A program made the translations under genes and the position numbers. Under the pieces are notes generated by a model. It ran no database searches. It had not been told where the DNA came from and was given only the letters and a program-made list of their open reading frames with translations. Positions 1-9,319 of a DNA stretch of 64,000 nucleotides are shown in pieces (positions within the stretch are counted from its first letter, which is position 1; each line of letters begins with the position of its first letter). This DNA is from Rhizomicrobium sp. (GTDB taxonomy: Bacteria; Pseudomonadota; Alphaproteobacteria; Micropepsales; Micropepsaceae), in the NCBI GenBank assembly GCA_037200985.1, contig JBBCGJ010000001.1, positions 3,324,756 through 3,388,755 of the forward strand. Direction: 5' to 3'.

Positions 1-69
1 CGCGGCGGCCGGCGCGGCGAGCGCGCAGGCGAGCACGATGGCAAGGGCGAAACGGCGAACGATCATCAT
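1..69 (-). CDS. Exported protein, N-terminal fragment (signal peptide only)
   Basis: Only the first 23 codons lie in the window; the gene runs off the left edge. The residues MMIVRRFALAIVLACALA followed by a small-residue APAAA stretch form a classic Sec signal peptide: a basic n-region, a hydrophobic core and an Ala-x-Ala-like cleavage site. The mature protein is outside the window, so its function cannot be judged. Two consecutive ATG codons (ending at 69 and 66) could each be the start. Confidence 0.6.
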   Translation of the reverse strand, partial: MMIVRRFALAIVLACALAAPAAA

Positions 70-101
70 GGCGACCTCGGTCTTGATAGACGGGTTCTGT
101 T

Positions 102-809
102 TCAGGACTGCGAAGGCACGGGACAGCTTATCTCGGCCTCGCGGCGGCGCAGAAGGCCGCGGAACGCGGACGAGAGGAACGCGCCGCCCATCTCCAGCCC
201 GACCGGATCGATGCCGTGCCCGACACCCGACGCGATGTGCCATTGCACGCCGGCGCCGGCGGCGCCGAGCATCATCGCGGAGGCCAGCATCGCCTCGGCC
301 GGGATCATCTGGTCGGCATCGCCATGGATCAGGAGGATCGGCGGCGTGTCGGGCGGCAGCGTCTCCAACGCCGCGCCGCGCGCCAGGAGGCCGGAGAAGC
401 CGACGATGGCGGCCGGTTTCACGGCGCGGCGCAGGCCGACTTGCAGCGCCATCATCGTGCCCTGGCTGAAGCCGACCAGCGCGAGGCGGTCGCCCGGCAG
501 GCCGAGGCGCGCCAGCTCCGCATCGAGGAAGGCGTCGAGCTGACCCGCGGCGGATTCGACGCCGCGCTGCATCTCGCCGGGATCGAGGCGGGTGATCGGA
601 AACCATTGATAGCCGTTCGGCGCGCCGGCGCAGCGCTCGGGCGCGTTGGGCGCGACGAAGGCGGCGGTCGGCAGCAGGCGCTGCCAATGCGGCGCCAGGC
701 CGATCAGATCCTTGCCGTCCGCGCCATAGCCGTGACAGAGCACGACGAGATACGTGGCGGCGCCGCGCGTGGGCGGCAGACGCGGGCCGGAGAGGGTGCC
801 GAAAGCCAT
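102..809 (-). CDS. Phospholipase/carboxylesterase family alpha/beta hydrolase
   Basis: A 235-aa cytosolic serine hydrolase of the phospholipase/carboxylesterase family (YpfH-like). Visible motifs are the oxyanion-region LCHGYGADG (residues 24-32), the nucleophile elbow GFSQG with Ser115, the acid region HGDADQMIP (probable Asp166) and the catalytic His198 in VGHG. The length matches the family. It likely cleaves short acyl esters or lysophospholipids, but the substrate cannot be read from the sequence. The GNAT gene stops 7 bp upstream on the same strand, so the two may be cotranscribed with this gene second. No signal peptide. Confidence 0.85.
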   Translation of the reverse strand: MAFGTLSGPRLPPTRGAATYLVVLCHGYGADGKDLIGLAPHWQRLLPTAAFVAPNAPERCAGAPNGYQWFPITRLDPGEMQRGVESAAGQLDAFLDAELARLGLPGDRLALVGFSQGTMMALQVGLRRAVKPAAIVGFSGLLARGAALETLPPDTPPILLIHGDADQMIPAEAMLASAMMLGAAGAGVQWHIASGVGHGIDPVGLEMGGAFLSSAFRGLLRRREAEISCPVPSQS

Positions 810-816
810 GACCTAT

Positions 817-1365
817 CTAAACCGCGCCTGCCGCCGGAAAGCCATAGGCCAGTTCGCGCAGATGCGCGCCGCCGATTTCGGTGACGACCTGCGCGCCTGA
901 AATCAGTATGCCGCCCTGGCGTTCATAGAACCGTCTTGCGGCGCTGTTGGCCTCGAACACCCAGAGCAGGAACTTCGCATGGCCGCGCGCGCGCAAGCCG
1001 GCGGATGCGGCGCGGAACAGCGCGCCGCCGATGCCGTTCCGCATCGCGGCGGGACGCAGATAGATCGCGTAGAGCTGTCCGTCATAGCCGGGCGCCGCGT
1101 CGCGCACGGGTCCGAACATCGCATAGCCGGCGATGCCGTCCGCGCGATCCGCGACGAGGACGGAGTCGGCGAAGCTTGCGACATCCGTGCCCAGCCATTG
1201 GCGGCGCACCTCCTCCGGCGTCATGGCACCCAGCACGGCATCCGGCACCAGGCCGCGATAGGCATGACGCCAGGATTCCACCTTGATGGCGGCCACGGCG
1301 GGGATGTCGCTCTCGGTCGCGGGACGAATGATCACGGCGACGGGCTCGTGTAGGCTCCGGCGCAT
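817..1365 (-). CDS. GNAT family N-acetyltransferase
   Basis: A GCN5-related acetyltransferase of about 182 aa. The acetyl-CoA pyrophosphate-binding loop is RNGIGG at residues 109-114, and the C-terminal FYERQGG matches the usual motif B region. The first strand reads IIRPATESDIPAVA, typical of the family start. Two starts are possible: ATG at 1365, which overlaps the ATG of the divergent gluQ gene by two bases, or GTG at 1335, which begins right at VIIRPA and leaves room for the gluQ upstream region. I consider the GTG slightly more natural but give the longer form. Substrate unknown. Confidence 0.8.
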   Translation of the reverse strand: MRRSLHEPVAVIIRPATESDIPAVAAIKVESWRHAYRGLVPDAVLGAMTPEEVRRQWLGTDVASFADSVLVADRADGIAGYAMFGPVRDAAPGYDGQLYAIYLRPAAMRNGIGGALFRAASAGLRARGHAKFLLWVFEANSAARRFYERQGGILISGAQVVTEIGGAHLRELAYGFPAAGAV

Positions 1366-2239
1366 GATTGTCACGCGTTTCGCGCCGAGTCCAACGGGGC
1401 TGCTGCATCTCGGCCATGCCTTCGCCGCGCTGACGGCGGCGCGGGCGGGAGAGCGGTTCCTGCTGCGCGTCGAGGACATCGACGCGTCGCGCTGCCGCGC
1501 GGAATTCGTCGACGCGATCTTCGAGGATCTGCACTGGCTGGGGCTGGACTGGGAGACGCCGGTGCTGCGCCAGTCGGCGCGCGGCGCGGCCTATCGCGCG
1601 GCGCTGGATGCGCTGGAGCGGCAGGACCTGCTCTATCCATGCTTCTGCACCCGCAAGGAAATCGCCGAGGAGATCGCGCGCGCCGCCGCGGCGCCGCACT
1701 TCGAAGATTTGGCAGCGCCACGGCCGGGGCCCGATGGGCCGATCTATCCCGGGACGTGCCGGCATCTGTCCGAAGGCGAACGCGCGGCGCGGATCGCGGC
1801 AGGCATGGCCCATGTGCTGCGGCTCGACAGCGCCAAGGCAGCGGCGGTGGCGGGGCCGCTGACCTTCGAGGAACGGGGCGCCGGACCGATGGGCGAGCGC
1901 GGCGTCATGGCCGTCGAGCCCGGGATGTTCGGCGATGCGGTGCTGGCGCGCAAGGACATGCCGGCGGCGTATCATCTGGCGGTGGTGGTGGACGACGCGC
2001 ATCAAGGCGTCACGCTGGTGACGCGGGGGAACGACCTGTTCGCGGCGACACATGTGCAGCGGCTGCTGCAGGCGCTGCTCGGACTGCCGGCGCCAGCCTA
2101 TGCGCATCACCGGCTGATCCTGGATGCGAATGGAAAGAAGTTCTCCAAGCGCGACCATGCGGTGACGCTGCGAAGCTTGCGGGCGGATGGGGTGACGGTG
2201 GAGGAGAGCTGCAAGCGGATCGGGCTAGCTGGTTTGTAG
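1364..2239 (+). CDS. gluQ: Glutamyl-queuosine tRNA(Asp) synthetase
   Basis: GluQ-RS activates glutamate and transfers it to queuosine at position 34 of tRNA(Asp). It is a truncated GluRS paralogue lacking the anticodon-binding domain. The 291-aa length fits. Seen here: MIVTRFAPSPTG at the start (HIGH-type region LLHLGH, residues 13-18), a zinc site of Cys93-x-Cys95, Tyr128 and Cys132, and a KMSKS equivalent KKFSKRDHA near residue 260. The full-length GluRS C-terminal half is absent, which supports gluQ over gltX. The start was chosen because MIVTRFAPSPTG is the conserved family start; longer upstream readings have no homology-like content. Confidence 0.92.
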   Translation: MIVTRFAPSPTGLLHLGHAFAALTAARAGERFLLRVEDIDASRCRAEFVDAIFEDLHWLGLDWETPVLRQSARGAAYRAALDALERQDLLYPCFCTRKEIAEEIARAAAAPHFEDLAAPRPGPDGPIYPGTCRHLSEGERAARIAAGMAHVLRLDSAKAAAVAGPLTFEERGAGPMGERGVMAVEPGMFGDAVLARKDMPAAYHLAVVVDDAHQGVTLVTRGNDLFAATHVQRLLQALLGLPAPAYAHHRLILDANGKKFSKRDHAVTLRSLRADGVTVEESCKRIGLAGL

Positions 2240-2258
2240 AAGCGCTCTCAATTATTTT

Positions 2259-2301
2259 GCCATTCCCGCGGCTCCGGATGCCCGCCTTCGCGGGCATGAC
2301 A
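2259..2301. repeat. REP-like element, partial copy
   Basis: Lies between the convergent gluQ and HAD genes. The right stem (GGATGCCCGCC-TTC-GCGGGCATGACA type) is complete, but the left stem is reduced to CCATTCCCGCG directly abutting it. It is a shortened member of the two-hairpin family found ten more times in the window. Confidence 0.75.
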
Positions 2302-2305
2302 GTTT

Positions 2306-2974
2306 TCATAGCGCCGCGAACAGCGCGTCGGCTTCTTTCCAATTCGCCAGCACACGTTCGGCGCCGGCTTGCGTGAGGCGGGCGCTCAGGCGATCCGTCA
2401 TGTGGCCGCCGCCGGCGAAGCCCCAGACGCGCATGCCGGCCGCGATGCCGGCGGTGACGCCGTTGACGCTGTCTTCGATCACCAGGCAGTCCTCCGGCGC
2501 GACGCCCAGTGCCTTCGCCGCGTGGAGGAAGAGGTCGGGCGCCGGCTTGGAATGCGCGACGTGCTCGGACGAATAGATATGGGGCGCGAAATGCTCCCAA
2601 TGGCCGACCTTTTTCAGCTTGATATCCAGGCCGCGCACCGAGCTGGAACTGGCGACTGCCTTGGGCAGGCGGCAGGCCCTGACCGCGACGAGCGCGCCTT
2701 CGACTTCCGTCAATCGCGCCGCGACTTCTTTCGCATAGCGCTCCCTGATCGGGCCGCGGATCTCGTCGGCGATGGGGCGGCCGAGGCGGGCGCGGCCGTC
2801 TTCGTCCAGCAGCTGGTAGAAGACCTTGCTGCTGCGGCCCATGAAGCGGGTAATGAAATCGTGGCTGTCATAGGTGAGGCCGATCTCGGCCAGGACCGCG
2901 ATCTCGACCGCGTGGGCGATGACCTCGCTGTCGACCAGGACGCCGTCGCAATCGAAAATCACCGCCGAAATCAT
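2306..2974 (-). CDS. HAD superfamily hydrolase, subfamily IA (phosphoglycolate phosphatase/beta-phosphoglucomutase-like)
   Basis: A 222-aa haloacid-dehalogenase-fold phosphatase. Motif I is FDCDGVLVDSE at residues 7-17, with Asp8 and Asp10 as nucleophile and acid/base. Motif II is the ASSSS segment, motif III the Lys in HSKPAPD, and motif IV the acidic VIEDSVNGV. The cap inserted after motif I is alpha-helical, which places it in subfamily IA next to YieH/YqaB-type sugar-phosphate phosphatases. The start at MISAVIFDCDG is the usual position. The substrate is unknown. Confidence 0.85.
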   Translation of the reverse strand: MISAVIFDCDGVLVDSEVIAHAVEIAVLAEIGLTYDSHDFITRFMGRSSKVFYQLLDEDGRARLGRPIADEIRGPIRERYAKEVAARLTEVEGALVAVRACRLPKAVASSSSVRGLDIKLKKVGHWEHFAPHIYSSEHVAHSKPAPDLFLHAAKALGVAPEDCLVIEDSVNGVTAGIAAGMRVWGFAGGGHMTDRLSARLTQAGAERVLANWKEADALFAAL

Positions 2975-3029
2975 GGCGAGGGCGTAGGCGATCCCCGGCG
3001 GCTTCGCCACACACGAAAGGTTGCGGAAT

Positions 3030-3674
3030 CTAACGGGTGAATTCCATCGCCACGGCGGCGAAATGCATGGCGGCGGCGACCAGCACGAAGGCGTGCCAGA
3101 TCGCCTTGTGATAGGGGATGCGCTCGATCACATAGAAGGCGACGCCGGCCGAATAGACGATGCCGCCCGCCATCAGCAGCCAGAAATCGGTCGCGGTCAT
3201 CGCGGCGTGCAGCGGCTGGATGACGAAGACGATCAGCCAGCCCATGGCGAGGTAGAGCCCCAGGCTCAGCCATTCGTAGCGGCGGGGGAACAGGACCTTC
3301 ATCGTCACGCCGAAGCTGGCGCTGAGCCAGATCGCGGCCAGGATGACGGTGCCGTAGGGCGCGGCGAGCCGGTTGGCGGCGAAGGGCGTGTAGGTCGCGG
3401 CGATCATGATAAAGATCGCGGCGTGATCGAGCCGGCGCAGGAACTGTTTCGACGGCCCGTGCGGCGCCAGGTTGTAGGCGGCGGAGAAGGAGATCATCGC
3501 CAGGAGGCCGGCGCAGTAGATCAGCACGCTGATGGCCGCCGACATGCCGGTGACGTGCCAGAGCAGCCACAGGCTGGCATTGATCGCGAAAAGGATGCCG
3601 AGCACATGGACGACGGTGTCGGCCCGGTGCTCGAACTCGGAATAGATCCGCTCGGCTTTCTCGATGATGGTCAT
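3030..3674 (-). CDS. Hemolysin III family (PAQR/TrhA-like) membrane protein
   Basis: A 214-aa integral membrane protein with about seven hydrophobic segments. PAQR-family polar motifs are visible: EFEHRADTVVH near the N-terminus, SxxxH/D-type residues in APHGPSKQFLRRLDH, and PYHKAIWHAF before the last helix. Family members (YqfA/TrhA, hemolysin III) are linked to membrane-fluidity homeostasis; the haemolysin name is historical. The start MTIIEKAERIYSEFEHR was chosen because upstream codons show no conservation-like pattern. It is separated from the divergent M15 peptidase by about 150 bp that would hold both promoters. Confidence 0.85.
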   Translation of the reverse strand: MTIIEKAERIYSEFEHRADTVVHVLGILFAINASLWLLWHVTGMSAAISVLIYCAGLLAMISFSAAYNLAPHGPSKQFLRRLDHAAIFIMIAATYTPFAANRLAAPYGTVILAAIWLSASFGVTMKVLFPRRYEWLSLGLYLAMGWLIVFVIQPLHAAMTATDFWLLMAGGIVYSAGVAFYVIERIPYHKAIWHAFVLVAAAMHFAAVAMEFTR

Positions 3675-3823
3675 GTCAGGTTCCAACGCATGGCCCGAGG
3701 ATGCCGTTCCGGCGGCCATTCGTCCATTTGGGAAATGTTCGCAGGGTAAATATGCCGATACCTCGATCCCGGGCGCCGAACGGCCCCTTTGCGGAAATGA
3801 CAGGGCCGCGCTTGACTGGGCGG

Positions 3824-4585
3824 ATGAAAGCCCCGCTCGCGATCCTGACCTGGCTGGCCGCGCTCGGCGGCGCCGCGGGCTTCGGCGCCCCGCCCGCGGA
3901 TCTCGATACCAAGCTGGACAGACTCGTTGCCGCCTATCCCGACTTTCTCGCCGGCCATGACGGCAATCGGCTGCTTCTGAAGGACGGGCGGCGTTTCGCG
4001 ATCTCCGACGGGCGCACGGACAAGTCGCTCGACGCGATGATCGAGCATCCCGACATCGACGACATGTTCTATGCCGACTATCCGGCGGGCGCCGACGCCG
4101 CGGCGTCGCCGGAGGATCCCGGCCGGGTGCGCTATGCGCCGCTGTTCGACGCGATGTATGGCGACTGCGCGAAAGGCGGCGTGACCGCGAAGCTGCGCCG
4201 CATCGCCTGGCTGCCCCTGCACCATGGCGGACAGGTCGAGATCACGACGGTCAACGGCGTGGACCGCAAGCTGGAGGCCGCCATCGCGGAACTCGACGCC
4301 CTGCCCGCGCCCGACATGCGATACCTGATCCCGAGTTCCGGCACCTATAATTGCCGCGCCGTGGCGGGATCGGCGGCGCGTTCCGCCCATGGCTGGGGCA
4401 TCGCCGTCGACCTCAACAGCGCGGCGGCGGAATATTGGCGCTGGTCCGGCGCGGGCTGGCGCAACCGGGTTCCGGTCGAGATCGCACACATCTTCGAGCG
4501 CCACGGCTTCATCTGGGGTGGGCGCTGGCAGCATTACGACACCATGCATTTCGAATACCGTCCGGAATTGATCGCGCCGCGTTGA
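3824..4585 (+). CDS. M15 family D-alanyl-D-alanine carboxypeptidase-like exported peptidase
   Basis: A 253-aa exported zinc peptidase. Residues 1-21 form a signal peptide (MKAPLAILTWLAALGGAAGFG). The M15/VanY-type zinc ligands are visible as SAHGWGIAVD (His189 and Asp196) and the C-terminal QHYDTMHFEYRPEL (His242, with Glu244 and Arg246 in the conserved RPEL end). Such enzymes trim D-Ala from peptidoglycan stem peptides or cleave peptide crosslinks in the periplasm. Length and motif spacing fit the M15C group. The ATG follows a purine-rich GGGCGG stretch. Cellular substrate inferred, not proven. Confidence 0.82.
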   Translation: MKAPLAILTWLAALGGAAGFGAPPADLDTKLDRLVAAYPDFLAGHDGNRLLLKDGRRFAISDGRTDKSLDAMIEHPDIDDMFYADYPAGADAAASPEDPGRVRYAPLFDAMYGDCAKGGVTAKLRRIAWLPLHHGGQVEITTVNGVDRKLEAAIAELDALPAPDMRYLIPSSGTYNCRAVAGSAARSAHGWGIAVDLNSAAAEYWRWSGAGWRNRVPVEIAHIFERHGFIWGGRWQHYDTMHFEYRPELIAPR

Positions 4586-4652
4586 CATGGATCATGGCTT
4601 TTCTCGCGCCGCCGGCGCTTATGGCCTTATCCGCTAGAGATCGGCTCGACAG

Positions 4653-4817
4653 ATGAACCAAGACGATTTGCCTCCCCGGCCGCTCCAGACCGAGGACGGC
4701 TTTGCCGGCGAGCTCGGCGGCATGGTCGGCACGCTGGTGTGGATCGGCGGCTTCCTGGCGCTGGCGGGCGTGGCGCTGTTCTTCGTCATGCGGTGGAGCG
4801 GCCATAGTCCTTGGTAG
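4653..4817 (+). CDS. Small single-pass membrane protein (54 aa), hypothetical
   Basis: A short ORF of 55 codons, MNQDDLPPRPLQTEDG at the start, followed by one strongly hydrophobic helix (about residues 26-46, MVGTLVWIGGFLALAGVALF) and a short cytoplasmic or periplasmic tail ending SGHSPW. It lies in an otherwise empty gap between the M15 peptidase and the MAPEG gene, in the same direction as both. The amphipathic N-terminal region plus single transmembrane helix looks coding rather than random, but I recognise no family. Confidence 0.5.
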   Translation: MNQDDLPPRPLQTEDGFAGELGGMVGTLVWIGGFLALAGVALFFVMRWSGHSPW

Positions 4818-4937
4818 GATAACTCCCGCGGCCACATCGTATTGTTTTCGAGATCGCGAATTTGCCGCCGCCCCGCGCATTGGTGCGCGGCCCCGGCCCG
4901 ACTAGCATGCCCCCGACTTTACCGCCGGGAGGGGCGC

Positions 4938-5354
4938 ATGCATACGGAAACGTTCGGGACGATCGAGATGCAGATGCTGTGGCTCAGCATCGTGCTGGGG
5001 CTCGTACAGCTTGTGCTCGCCACGCTGTTCAGCGTCGGCAAGCGCGGCATGCCCTGGGGCGTGGGGCCGCGCGACGAGCCGGCGCCGCCGATGGGCAAGT
5101 TCGGCGGGCGCATCGAGCGCGTCTTCAAGAACTTCCTCGAGACCTTCATGTTCTTCCTGGGCGCCGTCCTGATCGCGCAGGCGCTGGACAAGCACACCGC
5201 GGCGAGTGCGCTGGGGGCGCAGATCTATTTCTGGACGCGGCTGGCCTATCTGCCGGTCTATGCGCTCGGCATCCCGTTCCTGCGCACCATCCTGTGGGTC
5301 GCCTCGCTGGCCGGCATCGGCATGGTGATGCGCGCCGTATGGCCGGGGATGTGA
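4938..5354 (+). CDS. MAPEG family protein
   Basis: A 138-aa membrane protein of the MAPEG group (membrane-associated proteins in eicosanoid and glutathione metabolism). It has four hydrophobic helices, the RIERVFKNFLETF motif at the start of helix 2 (conserved Asn/Glu region involved in glutathione binding) and ARLAYLPVYALGIPFLRT, the typical helix 3-4 junction. Bacterial members are mostly uncharacterised. The ATG has a strong GGGAGGGG ribosome-binding site 7 bp upstream, which decides the start. The upstream in-frame ATG at 4842 adds an unrelated Arg-rich stretch and was rejected. Confidence 0.85.
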   Translation: MHTETFGTIEMQMLWLSIVLGLVQLVLATLFSVGKRGMPWGVGPRDEPAPPMGKFGGRIERVFKNFLETFMFFLGAVLIAQALDKHTAASALGAQIYFWTRLAYLPVYALGIPFLRTILWVASLAGIGMVMRAVWPGM

Positions 5355-5386
5355 GCCAAACGCGCCGCCATGCGTTTCGTTGAACG

Positions 5387-6034
5387 ATGACGAAGCGCGC
5401 GAAACCGCAAGACGACGAACCGGACCTGTTTGGCGCGGCGCCGAAACAGTCGCTCGCGAACTTGCGCAAGGAGGCGGCGCATTGCACGCGCTGCGATCTT
5501 TACCGCCACGCCACCCAGACGGTGTTCGGCGAGGGGCCGGAGGCGGCGCGCATCGTGCTGGTCGGCGAGCAGCCGGGCGACTCGGAAGACCTGGCCGGCA
5601 AGCCCTTCGTCGGGCCGGCGGGCAAGCTGCTCGACCGCGCGCTGGAGGAGGCGGGGATCGAGCGCGACAAGGTCTATGTCACCAATGCGGTCAAGCATTT
5701 CAAATTCGAGCCGCGCGGCAAGCGGCGCATCCATTCCAAGCCGAACGCCGGCGAGATCAAGGCGTGCAAATGGTGGCTGGAGCGCGAATTCGCGGCGCTA
5801 TCGCCCGCGATCGTCGTCGCGCTGGGCGCCACGGCGGCGCAGGCCCTGCTCGGCCACACCGTGTCGGTCATGCGGGAGCGCGGACGCGAGACGCAGATGA
5901 TGGGGCGGCGGGGGCTGGTCACGGTGCATCCGTCCTACCTGCTGCGCATCCCGGACGACGATGCCAAGGCGGCGGAGTACAAGAAATTCGTCGCCGACCT
6001 GAAGCAGGCGGAAGCGTTGGCGGGCGCGGATTGA
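5387..6034 (+). CDS. udgX: UdgX-type uracil-DNA glycosylase
   Basis: A 215-aa uracil-DNA glycosylase superfamily protein with the UdgX signature. Motif I is GEQPGDSED (residues 60-68). The family-specific loop KRRIH is at 112-116, in which His116 corresponds to the residue that forms a covalent bond with the uracil-deprived sugar in Mycobacterium smegmatis UdgX. Motif III is VHPS with His181. Cys33, Cys36 and Cys127 are candidate iron-sulfur ligands. The fourth family-4 cysteine position is His104 (VKHFKF). It therefore probably traps uracil sites covalently rather than acting as an ordinary glycosylase. No operon partner is obvious: MAPEG lies 32 bp upstream and a pseudogene follows. Confidence 0.88.
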   Translation: MTKRAKPQDDEPDLFGAAPKQSLANLRKEAAHCTRCDLYRHATQTVFGEGPEAARIVLVGEQPGDSEDLAGKPFVGPAGKLLDRALEEAGIERDKVYVTNAVKHFKFEPRGKRRIHSKPNAGEIKACKWWLEREFAALSPAIVVALGATAAQALLGHTVSVMRERGRETQMMGRRGLVTVHPSYLLRIPDDDAKAAEYKKFVADLKQAEALAGAD

Positions 6035-6049
6035 CCCGGTAAGCTGCGC

Positions 6050-6259
6050 GTGCCGACCGCCGGGCGGCGCGGCCGCGAGGGGCACGCCGGGACAGAGGAC
6101 GGGGTGCGCTGCCAAGCGCCGGACGGCGCGCTGATCGGCAAGATCCGCCTGCTGGAGACGACGGCCAATCTGTGCTTCGGCGGGCGAAGGCGGAACCGGC
6201 TGTTCATCGCGGCGAGCACGAGCGTCTATGCGGTGTATGTGAATGCGGTGGGGGCGTAG
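6050..6259 (+). pseudogene. SMP-30/gluconolactonase family remnant (C-terminal fragment)
   Basis: About 69 codons whose last 45 read like the C-terminal blade of an SMP-30/gluconolactonase beta-propeller: GTEDGVRCQAPDG, LIGKIRLLETTANLCFGG, then NRLFIAASTSVYAVYVN. Intact family members are about 290-310 aa; more than three quarters is missing, including all metal-binding blades. The upstream 15 bp run straight into the udgX stop codon, so no room remains for the rest. This is a deletion relic, and no function is expected. Confidence 0.72.
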
Positions 6260-6270
6260 CTATGTGTCGC

Positions 6271-6551
6271 TCATCGGACGATCGCGAGCCGATGCTGGAT
6301 CGTGAGGACGACAAGCTCATCCGCCGGCTCGTCGAGGAGATAGTAGACGATATTGCGTTACGACGCGTGACCAGCTTGCGGACGCCTTCGATAGACTGCC
6401 GGTGCACGATACGGGGGAAGTCGGCCGCGATGCGCAGCGATTCCAGGATGGCGTCGCGGACACGACGGGCGCCCTGTGGGCTCTGCGTTGCGATATAGTC
6501 GGCAATGTCGATCAGGTCGGCAGTAGCGCGCGGTGTGAGGCGGAGCTTCAC
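6271..6551 (-). pseudogene. parE: ParE/RelE-superfamily toxin, frameshifted
   Basis: The N-terminal two thirds match ParE toxins: start at GTG, LRLTPRATADLIDIADYIA, then AADFPRI, IEGVRKLVTRR. After VTRR (about 6357-6362) the original frame continues into a nonsense Ser/Arg-rich tail. Shifting frame restores the usual ParE C-terminus NIVYYLLDEPADELVVLTIQ, ending at 6271. One base has been lost (or two gained) near 6360, separating the catalytic/toxic C-terminal strands from the N-terminus. The gene overlaps the antitoxin stop codon by GTGA, the normal coupled arrangement. The toxin is probably inactive. Confidence 0.75.
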
Positions 6552-6772
6552 CCGTCGAAGCGGCGGAACGCGGCCTCGACGTCGACAGCGGCCGCGTAAC
6601 GACCGGCTTTGGCCTGCTCCAGACCTTCGAGCAGCGCCGGTAGATGTGCGGGATCGATGGCTTCCGGTTCGGCGTCGTTGGCAAGTTCCAACATCGCGCG
6701 GGCGATCTCATCCTGGCTTTCCGAGGAAAGCCCGCGGACGGTTTCGACGGCTTTTTCCAGCAGCTTCGTCAT
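6548..6772 (-). CDS. Antitoxin partner of the ParE-like toxin
   Basis: A 74-aa small acidic protein, MTKLLEKAVETVRGLSS at the start, then an Asp/Glu-rich middle (SQDEIARAMLELANDAEPE) and a C-terminal YAAAVDVEAAFRRFDG. It is located immediately upstream of, and overlapping, the parE-like reading frame, which identifies it as the cognate antitoxin. The C-terminal part resembles the toxin-wrapping tail of small antitoxins. I cannot assign it to a named DNA-binding class. With its toxin frameshifted, it may be an orphan antitoxin. The start was chosen at the ATG at 6772; upstream codons fall in a repeat-rich stretch. Confidence 0.7.
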   Translation of the reverse strand: MTKLLEKAVETVRGLSSESQDEIARAMLELANDAEPEAIDPAHLPALLEGLEQAKAGRYAAAVDVEAAFRRFDG

Positions 6773-6831
6773 GGGGCCATAATAGGACAAATCCCGCGAT
6801 CCGGAAAGAACGGCGGTACGGGTCTGAGAGA

Positions 6832-6890
6832 ACCCCTCACCCGAAATTCGCTTTGCGAATTTCGACCTCTCCCGCGTTGCGGGAGAGGTA
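6832..6890. repeat. Double-hairpin repeat downstream of rpoD
   Basis: Two adjacent perfect hairpins: GAAATTCG/CGAATTTC (6843-6863) and CCTCTCCCGC/GCGGGAGAGG (6866-6888). The second starts about 10 bp beyond the rpoD stop codon and could end transcription or protect the 3' end, although there is no T-run. The same CTCTCCCGC motif recurs at 14187-14208, so this is a dispersed repeat family. Confidence 0.7.
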
Positions 6891-6897
6891 TGCGTTC

Positions 6898-9249
<2,352 letters not shown>

Positions 9250-9264
9250 TACCGTCCGCAAAGG

Positions 9265-9280
9265 GCCTCTATATAGAGGC
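9265..9280. promoter_or_regulatory. 16-bp perfect palindrome upstream of rpoD
   Basis: GCCTCTATATAGAGGC is a perfect 16-bp inverted repeat centred 23 bp upstream of the rpoD ATG, in the 70-bp gap between dnaG and rpoD. It could be a regulator site, or an RNA hairpin limiting read-through from dnaG. No known operator was recognised. Confidence 0.4.
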
Positions 9281-9319
9281 GAGTGAATCCCATTTTACGA
9301 ATGGGCGCATCGCTGCGCC

